Below, in pieces: positions 27,688 to 37,167 of a stretch of DNA of 64,000 nucleotides. The stretch lies in the NCBI RefSeq assembly GCF_007860015.1, contig NZ_SJPS01000002.1, positions 372,898 to 436,897 of the forward strand, in the 5' to 3' direction. The translations under genes were made by a program, and so were the position numbers. Source of the stretch: Bythopirellula polymerisocia (GTDB taxonomy: Bacteria > Planctomycetota > Planctomycetia > Pirellulales > Lacipirellulaceae). How positions within the stretch are numbered: position 1 is the stretch's first letter; every line of letters begins with the position of its first letter. Under the pieces are notes generated by a model, which did no database searches, was not told the origin of the DNA, and saw nothing but the letters and a program-made list of their open reading frames with translations.

Positions 27688-30600
27688 ATGTTTCGATCGA
27701 ACCCAATCGCCGGCGTCATCTTTGTTCTCGTCCTCTCAATTCCAATCCTGACGTATGGCCCGCTATTTGGGGCTGATTCGGTAATCGTCGAATTGCCCCT
27801 AGAGGCAACGATGGCTGTAGCGTTCTCGCCCAATGGCAAACAGGTTGCTGTAGGCGGGCAGGACGCCCTCCTCGACGGGCCCAATGAAGGCCTTGTGCTG
27901 CTCATCGACGTAGAAAAAGGTGAGCAGCAGGTGCAGTTGCAACACACGGGTGAGGTCGATCGTGACTTACGCATGCCAAACCCAATTCGAGCATTGGCCT
28001 ATTCTCCCGATGGCAAAGTGTTGGCCGTCGCTGCCGCGATGGGGCTCAACCTGTGGGATCCAGTTAGCGGCAAGGAGTTGGCAACGCTCGCCGGCTATGG
28101 CAACAATGATCAGCAAGATCGCGAAGACGTCATCTCGATCGCATTTTCTCCAGACGGCAAATGGCTCGCGGCAGCCGACAACGTAATCCTCGGACAACCC
28201 CGACGAACTCAAGGCCGCTTGCGGCTGTGGGACTCGGCACGGCGCGAAGTGGTAGGCGAGTTCGAGATTGGATTCCGCGGTCACGTTGCATTCTTGCCCG
28301 ACGGCACCTTGCTTGTGACGGATGATAACAATAGCCCTGCGGTTAAGTGGCGCGTGACCAATGGCGAGCAGCTAGCCGTGGTGCGCGTCGCGCTGAAACC
28401 GTTGTTTGTTGTGGATCGGCAAGGTAAACATGCCGTCGCGGACAGCATGGGCGGCAAAAAGTTGTGGCGGATCGAGCCGAATGACTTTGGCGGCTTGCGT
28501 TTTGTGGATGAGATGTCCTTCACGGGAGAGAGGTGGGGGTCGGCTATCGACGGAGCCACTTTCTCAGAAGACGGCCGGCTGCTATTAACCTTTGCCCACA
28601 ATGGTGCCGCTTCCATCTACGACGTGCATACGCAGCAAGTGGTCGGCACATTACTGGCCGGCGGACCGTCTGCCTTTTCTCCGGATGGAACGTCGCTGGC
28701 GATCACGCACGCGAGTGCCGAACGATCGCCCACAGGCCGGCAACTGGGGAAAACTAGCCTTGCCATTTGGAAGACGGCCGACGTTCTTGATGCTGACCAT
28801 TTGGCGGAGCGTGCGCGGAAGGCGGCGACGGACATGGTGCAAGAGCTGTCCGCGCCGCAACCAGATCAGTGGATGATGAATGCGGGTGCGGCAACGATGG
28901 ACATGTTGCGGCATGCGTACCCTCCACTTGCTGGCCCGTGGATGGGACAAGACGCAACCTTGACGGTCCTTGCGGGTCCGCAGGGTGAGGCGGCAACGCC
29001 TATCTTAATCGACGCGCTGCAGAATCCCCGGGTCAATGGCAAGCAACGCTTGCTCCACCCGCTTGCTCTCATTGCAAGCCAGGACCCTAAGGCCCGTACT
29101 GCAGTAATCGAAGCTCTTCGCACCGCCGAAGCAGCTGACGTGCGGACCATGGCAGCGACGATGCTTGCGTTACTTCCAGCTAATATGGGCCAGGAGGCCG
29201 TGCCGGCGCTAGTCGAGGCTGCTGTCAACGATGAGAGCCCACACGTGCGTTATGCTGCTGAAAGAACGCTCAAAGAGTTAGATCCTAAGGCGTATAAACA
29301 GGTCGCCGAACAGGCCCAATTGCGAAGGCCGGTGGTGGAGCGAGTTGAGCGGCGCGACGGCAAACTCATCTATCAAGGTCGGTCGCTGGAAGAGTGGCTG
29401 GGACGGTTGAGCGCTTCGTACATGCCTAATGAGATTTTCGGTCGTCCCAGCCCGGACGAACCGTTGGCTGCGATTCGTGCCAGCGGGCCAGACGCCTTGC
29501 CGACGCTACTCGAGACATTGAAGAGCGGCGCGCAACCGATACGCCGCGCGGCGGCCGCTGGTATAGGGGCACTTGGTCCGCCAGCAGCAGCGACGGTCGA
29601 ACCTTTGTTGAACGTCATCGAAGCGGCTAATGCCACGGATGTCTGCTCCTCTCAAGGGGTACCCGGCGGAGTGGCCACCGAAGCGGCAGACACTCTGGCA
29701 CTGCTTTTCAAAGGCGAGCAAGACCCGCCAGCACGGCTAGTGAAGTTGACCGGTTCCGATAATCCTGCGGCACGTTTAAGTGCCGCGCGTGCCATCGCGG
29801 TGATGGCACCTGGGCACCCACGCGGCTTACCGGTGCTCCAAGCCGCGTTTGTTGCGGTGAGTGCTCCAGACGGCGCACCGGAGTTGCTGATGGAGCGCTT
29901 CGCAGAAAATCCGAAATTGGACTGGCTACGGCGAGTAATTGCCAATAAAGATGCGGATGCTAAGTATCGGATCAAGGCTGCCAGTAATCTCGCGTTGTTA
30001 GGCGAGGCCGCGCTACCGGCGCTGCCGGAGATACTCATCGCGGCTGCCGACGTTGATGAGACTGTCAGTCAACAGGCGGCACGCGCGATTTATAAGATTG
30101 GCCCCCAGGCCGTGCCGGTGGTTCTGAACGCGCTGCAAGCCGCCTCGGACAGCCGAGCACGCCAAAGGTTGGCTGCTGTGCTGTGCGGTCTAGGCAAGGA
30201 GGGACGTAGCTCTTTGCAGGAATTCTTGCACGAAAATGAGGCGATCGAAGCCGAGCCAATCTGGTGGGCAGCCTTTCGCCAATCGTGGGATAGTCGTGAG
30301 ATCCGTCAGTATCAGACGGCGATTCGCGAAGCGCTTGAGCGTGCCGGACATCTCGTTCCGTCACCCCTTCCGCAGACTGGTACGAATCCTCCCGATGCTT
30401 ATCTTCAGATGTTTCAACCCCCGAGCTTCGCCTACGCAGTGAAGCTCATAGCCGACAGGGAAACACCACCGACGGTGCAAGGTGAGGCGCGAAGTGCGTT
30501 ATCACGCGCACCGAGAGACGAACTCATACCGCTCTTGCCTGCTCTGCTCAATAGCCTGGTCAGTGCTCAGGACCCAACCAACCGCGTCCAAGCAGATGTT

Positions 30601-31143
30601 GCGGTTGTGATTCGGCGTATCGGCCCGTCGGCGATTTCCGCAGTCCAAGCGGCGATTCAACAGGCTCCGACAGATGCCGCCCGCCGCGGTTTATTGCAGG
30701 TACTCGCAAGCATTGGAAAAGAAGGGCATGAAGTATATGCGCGGCTTATCCAGCTTCACCCGGAATACGGCCGACTGCTCGACACTAATCGACAGACCAA
30801 CGAGGCTCGCGCCCCAGCAAATCTGGCAACTTCCCGCTCGGTAACGTTTCAAGTCCATGTGCCGCAATCAACCCCGGCAGACGACGTGCTATACATCACC
30901 GGAAACCACTTCGCTCTAGGAAACTGGAATCCGAAAGGTTTGTCACTGGAGCGAAAGGACTCGGGAGTGTACGAGGTTCAGGTTCGCCTGCCGAAGGGCA
31001 GCAACATCCAATACAAGATTACGCGCGGCAGTTGGGAAACGGTTGAAAAAGACAAGAATAACAAGGAACTCCCCAACCGTATCCTCGAAGCTTCTTCGGA
31101 TCGTATTGTAACTATTCGCGTGGCTCAGTGGAGCGATCAGTAG
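27688..31143 (+). CDS. Secreted WD40-HEAT-repeat protein with C-terminal CBM20-like domain
   Basis: 1151 residues with a signal peptide (VIFVLVLSIPILTYGPLFGA). The first 370 residues hold WD40-type blades (AVAFSPNGKQVAVGGQDA, ALAYSPDGKVLAVAAAMGLN, SIAFSPDGKWLAAADN, PSAFSPDGTSLAITHA). Residues about 430-1000 are HEAT/PBS-like helical repeats with recurring PALPEILIAAADVDETVSQQ- and GPQAVPVVLNAL-type units. From about 1050 a starch-binding-like domain follows (VTFQVHVP, DDVLYITGN, LGNWNPKGLSLER, YEVQVRLPKGSNIQYKITRG, ending in IVTIRVAQWS), which is the CBM20 layout of beta-glucan/starch binders. GGGAGG precedes the ATG. Probably an exported scaffold that binds an alpha-glucan; no catalytic domain seen. 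Confidence 0.82.
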   Translation: MFRSNPIAGVIFVLVLSIPILTYGPLFGADSVIVELPLEATMAVAFSPNGKQVAVGGQDALLDGPNEGLVLLIDVEKGEQQVQLQHTGEVDRDLRMPNPIRALAYSPDGKVLAVAAAMGLNLWDPVSGKELATLAGYGNNDQQDREDVISIAFSPDGKWLAAADNVILGQPRRTQGRLRLWDSARREVVGEFEIGFRGHVAFLPDGTLLVTDDNNSPAVKWRVTNGEQLAVVRVALKPLFVVDRQGKHAVADSMGGKKLWRIEPNDFGGLRFVDEMSFTGERWGSAIDGATFSEDGRLLLTFAHNGAASIYDVHTQQVVGTLLAGGPSAFSPDGTSLAITHASAERSPTGRQLGKTSLAIWKTADVLDADHLAERARKAATDMVQELSAPQPDQWMMNAGAATMDMLRHAYPPLAGPWMGQDATLTVLAGPQGEAATPILIDALQNPRVNGKQRLLHPLALIASQDPKARTAVIEALRTAEAADVRTMAATMLALLPANMGQEAVPALVEAAVNDESPHVRYAAERTLKELDPKAYKQVAEQAQLRRPVVERVERRDGKLIYQGRSLEEWLGRLSASYMPNEIFGRPSPDEPLAAIRASGPDALPTLLETLKSGAQPIRRAAAAGIGALGPPAAATVEPLLNVIEAANATDVCSSQGVPGGVATEAADTLALLFKGEQDPPARLVKLTGSDNPAARLSAARAIAVMAPGHPRGLPVLQAAFVAVSAPDGAPELLMERFAENPKLDWLRRVIANKDADAKYRIKAASNLALLGEAALPALPEILIAAADVDETVSQQAARAIYKIGPQAVPVVLNALQAASDSRARQRLAAVLCGLGKEGRSSLQEFLHENEAIEAEPIWWAAFRQSWDSREIRQYQTAIREALERAGHLVPSPLPQTGTNPPDAYLQMFQPPSFAYAVKLIADRETPPTVQGEARSALSRAPRDELIPLLPALLNSLVSAQDPTNRVQADVAVVIRRIGPSAISAVQAAIQQAPTDAARRGLLQVLASIGKEGHEVYARLIQLHPEYGRLLDTNRQTNEARAPANLATSRSVTFQVHVPQSTPADDVLYITGNHFALGNWNPKGLSLERKDSGVYEVQVRLPKGSNIQYKITRGSWETVEKDKNNKELPNRILEASSDRIVTIRVAQWSDQ

Positions 31144-31538
31144 ACTGGTCGGTGGAGGACTGGCTCTGGATACCTTATAAGTTTGCAGAATCCCGTCTTG
31201 CGCATCCGCAGTGATTCGTTTAACCACCGTTTTAGAACCAGCTGACCCGCATCGATCAGCATCTCTAAACCCGTCGATGCAGTAACTTCTTGACACAGAT
31301 TTTTTCGTGCCGGAAACTTATACGATCTCTCAGACTGAGACGCTTGGCCTCGGGCCAGGAAATGCTCCTTCAAACGAAGGTTTTCGGAACTCATCCGGCT
31401 GGGGGTTCCGCTGTAACTTGCGAATATAACTTTCCGCGATACCCTGAACTGCATCAATCCATTACGAAAGGCGGCGCCTTATGCGATCGACTTCATCTGC
31501 GTGCGGAAGAAAATTCGCCGCCCCACCTGGTAGGGTAC
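31144..31538. other. 395-base gap after the WD40-HEAT gene
   Basis: No gene that I can support. In-frame sequence upstream of the zinc-ribbon gene stays open back to 31290 but shows no start signal and no family similarity. Confidence 0.4.
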
Positions 31539-31754
31539 ATGCGGTGCCCGAGGTGCCTCGATGGCAGGCTGCAAGGCATCACTTACACCCTCTCTAACTC
31601 GATAAGAATCGACCGCTGTGAGAAGTGCCTGGGCCTGTGGATCGATGAGACCGAACTGGACGCCATTCTCCATGAAGAAAAGTGGCTCGAGTCGGAATTC
31701 TTGCCTGAGCACCTCACCGCAGTTCTGAGGCGGCCGAGTAGTTCGATCTCCTAA
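31539..31754 (+). CDS. Small zinc-ribbon (zf-TFIIB type) protein
   Basis: 71 residues starting MRCPRC, with a second CxxC at DRCEKCLGLWIDETELDAIL, the standard TFIIB-type zinc-ribbon layout CPRC...CxxCxGxWxDxxEL. Small proteins with this fold are widespread in planctomycetes; function unknown. The ATG at 31539 was chosen because the first cysteine pair follows it directly; a frame from 31290 is open but unsupported. The C-terminus is a short helical tail. Confidence 0.7.
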   Translation: MRCPRCLDGRLQGITYTLSNSIRIDRCEKCLGLWIDETELDAILHEEKWLESEFLPEHLTAVLRRPSSSIS

Positions 31755-32486
31755 GTTCAGAGCGAAGAACTTGCATCCCTGTCCAAGAAACCGACGTCAA
31801 TTCCCAGTAAGCCAAACTGCGGACGGTTGTACAAAAACCAATTCTAACGCTCCACTCAAACCCGCACAGGTGCCACTACCGACGTCAGTTTGGGAGATGC
31901 GAAACTGAAAGAAGATGGACCACCCGATCGGAGTTGTGCTCGATGCGAACTTGCAGAGGTCTTGTCCGAGATTTGACACCTCTGCGACTTGGTAAAATAG
32001 CTTGCAGCTGGCCAATCTCCAAACTGAGCGAGTCGCGTCTCACCTCTGCGAGCGGACACTCTCTTACGGGGGAAGCGGCGGCGAATTTGCAGGCACTGAG
32101 AAGCGTTAGGTAGTGCACCCACAGGTCACTGGTTCGAATGATGACCGCTCTTTTCGAAAGTGTATATTGGGCGATGGTTTTACAAGGAACCCCAGCCGGA
32201 GGTTGAAAGTTACTGAAAAATGACCGAGTAGTACTACCCGCATTGCAGAGTAACTATCCCTCATTGGGCGTAGGTGGCCATCAGCGAGGAGGAACCCGAG
32301 ATTCTCTCTTTCATCAATCGCAATTGTCAGAAAAGATTGCGGACAACCATAAAAAGTGTCATCGAGGAGTTTGAACGCAAGCCTTTTGGCTGGTAGCCGG
32401 CAGCAATCCTTTGCACACTTGCCAAATTTGTCGGATGTGGCAAGGTAGAAGCTCGCTCGGATAGTCGATTGTTGAATTCGTGGCGT
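31755..32486. other. 732-base gap holding a repeat copy
   Basis: The first half carries repeat copy 2 (about 31860-32060). The second half shows no gene; it precedes the 3' end of the GH10 gene. A TGGTTCGAA at about 32130 looks like a T-loop but lacks a matching stem. Confidence 0.5.
31881..31991 (+). repeat. Dispersed 45-bp-period degenerate repeat, copy 2
   Basis: AAACT (31902), TGGACCAC (31916) and the hairpin GCAGAGGT...ACCTCTGC (31953-31985) sit at exactly the spacing seen in copies 3 and 4: 14 and 37 bases, with a 33-base hairpin. Similarity fades after 32000. Confidence 0.68.
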
Positions 32487-34619
32487 TCAAATAAATTCAA
32501 GATGCTTTCTTCTTCGGTAGAAGCAGTTTTGAACGAGAACGAATAATAGGAACAAACTCCATGAAGTTGGTTCCGGGACTACTGCAAGAGGAAGATTTGG
32601 AGAACTGCCGAATTGTCTTTGCCACAGTAAATAATCATTGCCATCGACAATTCCGTCTCCATTTGCATCGCCTGATGATTGTACTGCACCAGAAGTAGTC
32701 CCATAACCAGTTGACCAGATCGTGAGATCTTTGTCATCAACATCACCGTCACCATTGAAGTCAGCACTAAGCATTGGAAGTGAGACGTCAAGAATCAGGC
32801 CGCCGTCAGTAAGTGTGGCGATGACAACTTGTTCTACCCCATTCTGCGTCACAGTTATTTCATATTCGCCTTTAAAGCCCCTCAGATCGACTGTACCAGC
32901 TAGTGCGGAAGTGAGTTCCTCGTCGGTCCACCAGTCGGAGTAGACTAGATCGAGATAGGCCTGGCCATTCGGTTTGATGGACCAATCACTGTTGAACATT
33001 GCCGCTTCCGGTCGCCAATGGGCGTCTTCCCAAAAACCCCACATCAGAAAGTCATCGATGCCTTCATGAGCGAAGACGGCCGTAAGAAAATCTCGAGTGA
33101 AGTCCGCCTGTAGTTGCTCATTAGTGGTGCCGAAGTCGAACTCAGTAATTTGCATATCGAGTCCTAGTTGATCGAACCGATCAAAAATCGTCCAAAGATC
33201 TTCTGGACCTGTCAAATCACCTTCCGAGAAGTGAGCTTGGAAGCCGATGCCGTCGACCGGGGCGCTATTGTTGAGAAGGAATTGCACTGTGTCAAAGTAT
33301 TCTTGTTGGTTAAAAGTGTTCGTTCCACCGGCCGAGGAGAGAATGCCAAAATTGTTTATGTAACGCTTGGCCGCAGGGTCAGCAGCCAGGGCTGCGTTGA
33401 ACCAATCGACCATCGCGAGATCGCCCTCGGCAAGATTGTCCATCACGTCATGATTGGTGCGTGTCTCGTTGATCACGTCCCAGGCCGCGAGTTGCCCGGC
33501 AAAATTACCAGCGATGTCGGCAATGTGATCGAAGATAAGAGTTCGCATTTGTTGTTGCTGAGCTGCATTGAGCGGAGTGTTGTTTAGCAGGTTTTTTACA
33601 GAGGTCGGCAGGTTGCTATAACCCGGCCAAACCAGAGTGTGCCCGCGTACGTCGATTCCTTGCCCGTTGAGCCAGCTGACCGCGTTCTGCGCACCGGACT
33701 TGGTGAAACTGCCACCCCATTCACCTTCCCATGGTGGCCACTTGAGATTATTTTCTATAGTCGCAAGATTGAACAATTCAGCAACTTTTTGCTTATAAGT
33801 TGCATGGACAGGGTTGTTGTCGCGCAATCTACTCGCCACTACTGCTGATCCGAAACCGAATTCATGCTCAGTCATTTGCACTGAGACATTTGCACCGGAA
33901 ATCGCGTTTCCCAGGGCGTCTGTGACATTTACCTGGAGGTTTGCTTTGCGGTTGGCTTCAATTCGAGCCGCGGCTTGGGCACGCCAAGGGGCATCCTGTT
34001 CCGCTCCCGGGTAGGCTGGAGGAGCTGAGACAGCGTCGGAGATCGCAACTCTATCAAAATTCAAATCAAACGGGGAAGGGGAACTAAACGTGCCAAGAAC
34101 CTGCCAGGTGGTGATGTTGCTTAGGTCTAAATTGGCAAAATCACCAACACCATGGGTTGGATTGGCTAGCGTCGTGGCAGAAACTAAGGTGCCAGGAACG
34201 CCGACATCAAGATTTGAGACGCCGAGCGTCCACTTACCGGTTCTCCCAGAAGAGTCGATCAATTCGAGATCAAATTTATCAACTCCATTGCCAGGGTTAG
34301 CAAGCATATCGACGACGAATCGGCTATCGGAGTACGATGACAAGTTGAGCAATTGACCAGTCCCGGCACCACCCGAGTCATCCACTAAGTCACGGAGTCG
34401 AACCGAATTCGCTCCAACGGTTTGATTGAAGCCACCAAATGTGTAGTCGAAGCCTGTGCCGTTGAAGTCGGACAAGGTTAGCTCAAGTGCAACTATCGGT
34501 CGGGCAAAAAGAAAGCAAAGTATCGAGATGGCAAACTGAAAACTGATGAAGGCCGCCCGCAGGGTGCAACTGGACCTGATAGTTAGTGGAGCGGTATTTC
34601 GAGCCGATATTTTTTGCAT
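32487..34619 (-). CDS. Secreted GH10 endo-beta-1,4-xylanase with dockerin-like motifs and PEP-CTERM tag
   Basis: 710 residues from the ATG at 34619; the frame can be extended to 34766, but the shorter form places the signal-like hydrophobic stretch (FISFQFAISILCFLFARPIVAL) near the start. Residues to about 185 form a beta-sandwich like a carbohydrate-binding module. The GH10 barrel follows (about 220-590), with NNLKWPPWEGEWG, GHTLVWPGYSNLP, the acid/base Glu in WDVINETRT (about 380), GIGFQAHFSEGD and the nucleophile Glu in QITEFDFG (about 493). The tail has two dockerin-like loops (ADFNGDGDVDDKDLTIW and GDANGDGIVDGNDYLLWQR) and a PEP-CTERM tag (VVPEPTSWSLFLLF). It acts outside the cell on xylan. 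It diverges from the LacI gene across a shared operator region. Confidence 0.92.
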   Translation of the reverse strand: MQKISARNTAPLTIRSSCTLRAAFISFQFAISILCFLFARPIVALELTLSDFNGTGFDYTFGGFNQTVGANSVRLRDLVDDSGGAGTGQLLNLSSYSDSRFVVDMLANPGNGVDKFDLELIDSSGRTGKWTLGVSNLDVGVPGTLVSATTLANPTHGVGDFANLDLSNITTWQVLGTFSSPSPFDLNFDRVAISDAVSAPPAYPGAEQDAPWRAQAAARIEANRKANLQVNVTDALGNAISGANVSVQMTEHEFGFGSAVVASRLRDNNPVHATYKQKVAELFNLATIENNLKWPPWEGEWGGSFTKSGAQNAVSWLNGQGIDVRGHTLVWPGYSNLPTSVKNLLNNTPLNAAQQQQMRTLIFDHIADIAGNFAGQLAAWDVINETRTNHDVMDNLAEGDLAMVDWFNAALAADPAAKRYINNFGILSSAGGTNTFNQQEYFDTVQFLLNNSAPVDGIGFQAHFSEGDLTGPEDLWTIFDRFDQLGLDMQITEFDFGTTNEQLQADFTRDFLTAVFAHEGIDDFLMWGFWEDAHWRPEAAMFNSDWSIKPNGQAYLDLVYSDWWTDEELTSALAGTVDLRGFKGEYEITVTQNGVEQVVIATLTDGGLILDVSLPMLSADFNGDGDVDDKDLTIWSTGYGTTSGAVQSSGDANGDGIVDGNDYLLWQRQFGSSPNLPLAVVPEPTSWSLFLLFVLVQNCFYRRRKHLEFI

Positions 34620-34832
34620 CGTTTCAAGTGACTCTAAGAAGTAAAATGCAATAGAATGAAGAAGACTGTCGAGGCTGCTGCATGCCAATCTGTGGTCACC
34701 TGGACAATTATTCGAAATGAGGCCACTTGCCTCATCCCTTCCAATGAAAAAGCCAAAGTACTGCACTCAAAGCACTAGAAGGAAGCACTAGAGGGAGCAG
34801 GAAACATGGATGTTTACAGCGTATTAACGTGA

Positions 34833-34861
34833 ATTCTCTCATAGAATGACAGCGCTGTCAA
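34833..34861 (-). promoter_or_regulatory. GH10 promoter with embedded operator O1
   Basis: On the minus strand TTGACA (34861-34856), 17 bases, then GAGAAT (34838-34833). The -35 box overlaps the perfect 14-bp palindrome TGACAGCGCTGTCA (34847-34860), a typical LacI-family operator. A bound repressor would block the promoter of the secreted xylanase. Confidence 0.7.
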
Positions 34862-34879
34862 ATATTTCCCGCCGAATTG

Positions 34880-34908
34880 TTGACATCTATTTGAAATAGG
34901 ACTATTAT
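34880..34908 (+). promoter_or_regulatory. Near-consensus sigma-70 promoter toward lacI-type gene
   Basis: TTGACA (34880-34885), a 17-base spacer and TATTAT (34903-34908), reading toward the LacI gene. It lies between operators O1 and O2. Confidence 0.62.
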
Positions 34909-34942
34909 CGAAAAATTGCCATGAAATGTGGTCAATTGCTAT

Positions 34943-34971
34943 TTGACAGCGCTACCAGAATAGGCGTTTAT
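34943..34971 (+). promoter_or_regulatory. Operator O2 with overlapping -35 box
   Basis: TTGACA (34943-34948) overlaps the imperfect operator TGACAGCGCTACCA (34944-34957), and GTTTAT follows at 17 bases. O2 lies about 135 bases before the regulator start and mirrors O1, which suggests self-control of the LacI gene. Confidence 0.58.
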
Positions 34972-35092
34972 TCTCTTCCAATTTGTAATTCGGTTCATTC
35001 ACTACGAGTACACAACTCTTCGGGCGAAATAGGTTGGCAATTGCCTCCTTTTTGACTGAAGATTGTTAGAAAGTATTGCGGAGGATCACTAC

Positions 35093-36097
35093 TTGTCAGC
35101 TACTCTCAATGATATTGCTCGAAAAGCGGGAGTATCGCACTCGACAGTTGCGCGCGTTCTGAGAGGCGACGTGAAAGGTGCACAGAAACGCAGTGCCGAG
35201 AAGTCAGCTGAGATTTTACGCCTCTCAGAAGAATTGGGCTATCAGCCTGATTGGCGGGCGAGGGCCTTGTCGCGCCGCAAAACACAGACGATTGGCCTGC
35301 TGTATTCCAATCCAAACTGGATTTTTGAAGATCCGATGAATGAAATTGCAGTCTCCTTTACAGAGTCACTGCAAAAGCACAATTACGATTTGAGGCTGAT
35401 ACCCGCCAATTCAGAGGATCATTGGAAGGAACTTGTTTTCGGCGGTGCAGTCGACGGTCTGGCAATGCTATTACATATCCCCGAGGGCACTGAAGAAGCG
35501 ATCTCGAAAAGTGGGCTTCCGACGATTCTTCTCGGAGACAAGCTTGACGACGATGTGCCTCATGTCGTGCCGGACGATGTGGGGGGCGCCTATGCGGCTA
35601 CTCGTCATCTGATTGGTCTCGGACATAAACATATTGTCTTCTACATCGATGAATCGATTCGTCCGCATGTGAGTGTCCGCGAGCGTGAACAAGGTTTCAG
35701 ACAGGCCATTGAAGAGGCCGGGGATTCTGTGCGGGGAGAAGTATGGAACATTAGTACTGACGAAGCGATCGGCCGACTACTAGACAGCAAACGGCCAACT
35801 GCAATGCTTGGCTATTGCCATGTGGAAGCACTACAAATCACACATGCAGCTTGGACTCACGGGATTTCGATCCCGACCGATCTAAGTCTCATCGCATTTA
35901 ACGATATGATGATTACTCGCTGCATGACACCCCCTCTGTCGGTAGTTGGGTTCGACATGAAAGAGATGGGACATCGCGGGGCCGAAATGCTTGTGCAGCG
36001 CATCGAGCATCCTCGCTCAGTAGATTTAGAAAATATTGTGCTACGCCAGAAACTGGTCATTCGCGGCACGACGGCCCCACCAGGGACGAGGAACTAG
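35093..36097 (+). CDS. LacI-family transcriptional regulator of the xylan locus
   Basis: 334 residues from a TTG at 35093, set by GGAGG eight bases upstream. A LacI helix-turn-helix opens the protein (ATLNDIARKAGVSHSTVARVL) with hinge sequence GYQPDWRARALS. A periplasmic-binding-protein-like sensor domain follows (TQTIGLLYSNPNWIF, GLPTILLGDKLDDDVPHV, GLGHKHIVFYIDE, DLSLIAFNDMMITRCMTPPL, ending in the typical MAAEMLVQRIEH-like region). Two operators lie just upstream, one overlapping the divergent xylanase promoter and one its own. Likely effector: a xylan-derived sugar, by context. A weak CGGCC-GGCCG hairpin follows the gene near 36148. Confidence 0.92.
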   Translation: MSATLNDIARKAGVSHSTVARVLRGDVKGAQKRSAEKSAEILRLSEELGYQPDWRARALSRRKTQTIGLLYSNPNWIFEDPMNEIAVSFTESLQKHNYDLRLIPANSEDHWKELVFGGAVDGLAMLLHIPEGTEEAISKSGLPTILLGDKLDDDVPHVVPDDVGGAYAATRHLIGLGHKHIVFYIDESIRPHVSVREREQGFRQAIEEAGDSVRGEVWNISTDEAIGRLLDSKRPTAMLGYCHVEALQITHAAWTHGISIPTDLSLIAFNDMMITRCMTPPLSVVGFDMKEMGHRGAEMLVQRIEHPRSVDLENIVLRQKLVIRGTTAPPGTRN

Positions 36098-36244
36098 CCG
36101 AGGCGTAGTTTTAGTGAATCTAGGTTGTGTAGTTTAAAGAGTTGAATCGGCCGTTTTGGCCGTTCGTAGTGTTTGGAATTTTTCTGAGTTGTTGTTCTGC
36201 GTAGAATAGCGGCGTAACTTGTCACGTTTTGGAGGGAGAGTCTC

Positions 36245-36949
36245 ATGAGAAGATTTGTTTTCTGTAATTGTCTTACTGCTTTGACTTTAGTTGGGTTGGC
36301 TACGGCCAGCTACGGCGTAACTATTGTTTCTGAGAACTTTGATCCTTTGTCAGGGGGAGCAGCTCTTCAAGTTGGTTACACGTTTGGAGATACCGCAAGC
36401 AGTTCTACGGGTATTGGAGTTGGTGCCGGACTCACTGGTGACTCATGGCAGACCGTCAACACGACGGCCGCGAATGGAAATGGCTTCTCTGGGGTAGGAG
36501 CACAGTATCAAAACGGCGCTATTACGGGCAATACAAGCTCGAATTTAAGTGATTACACGCTTTCTTTTGATGCCAAGGCTGATGGGGGAAGCCTGAATAT
36601 CCAGATTGAAACCTTTGCATTACCAGGATTTGGTGGGGGAGTCACTGGCAAGCTCAATACCGCTCCAGACAATCCTGGTTTCGGGAACGATCAACTACTA
36701 AACAATACTTACACTCACTACGATTTGAACTTGGGTGATACGGCGATCTTCATGGCAGATTCCGGCATTGATATGTCTGGTGGCACGATTCAGATTACTT
36801 TCCAGTTTAATGGCACGGGTGCTGCACCTTTTACGCAAGCTTTGAATGTTGACAACTTAAAGCTCACGATGATTCCTGAGCCTATGACTGCTTCGCTTTT
36901 TTGCACTGGAATGCTTGCTTTGATCGTTCAGCGCAGAAGAAAGAGCTAA
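36245..36949 (+). CDS. PEP-CTERM secreted protein, unknown function
   Basis: 234 residues. Signal peptide MRRFVFCNCLTALTLVGLAT with a strong GGAGGGAGAG site before the ATG. The mature part is a predicted beta-sandwich (NLSDYTLSFDAKADGGSLNI, GGTIQITFQFNGTG), a fold often seen in carbohydrate-binding modules, and it ends with the tag IPEPMTASLFCTGM and a basic tail (QRRRKS). It lies just downstream of the LacI gene in the same direction and before another PEP-CTERM gene, so it may be a co-regulated accessory of xylan use. No named family recognised. Confidence 0.8.
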   Translation: MRRFVFCNCLTALTLVGLATASYGVTIVSENFDPLSGGAALQVGYTFGDTASSSTGIGVGAGLTGDSWQTVNTTAANGNGFSGVGAQYQNGAITGNTSSNLSDYTLSFDAKADGGSLNIQIETFALPGFGGGVTGKLNTAPDNPGFGNDQLLNNTYTHYDLNLGDTAIFMADSGIDMSGGTIQITFQFNGTGAAPFTQALNVDNLKLTMIPEPMTASLFCTGMLALIVQRRRKS

Positions 36950-37167
36950 TCAGAATTTGAAAGACAGATTTTTTTGCGAATTGGCTTCCTGCTTGCCTGG
37001 GGTAGAGTAGGCGGGGAGCCGTTTGTTTCACTTCGAATAGATACAGAGAAACCGGATAGATAACAAACTGTGGGGAATCAATTGCATGCCTGTCTGGTTC
37101 GTCTACTCCAACTACAAATTCTTTACCTACTCTCTCAGCGGAAATACTTATCAACGGAGACTTAGAC

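Noticed and set aside
32120..32160. TGGTTCGAA as a possible tRNA T-arm
   Set aside because: No matching T-stem or acceptor stem on either side.
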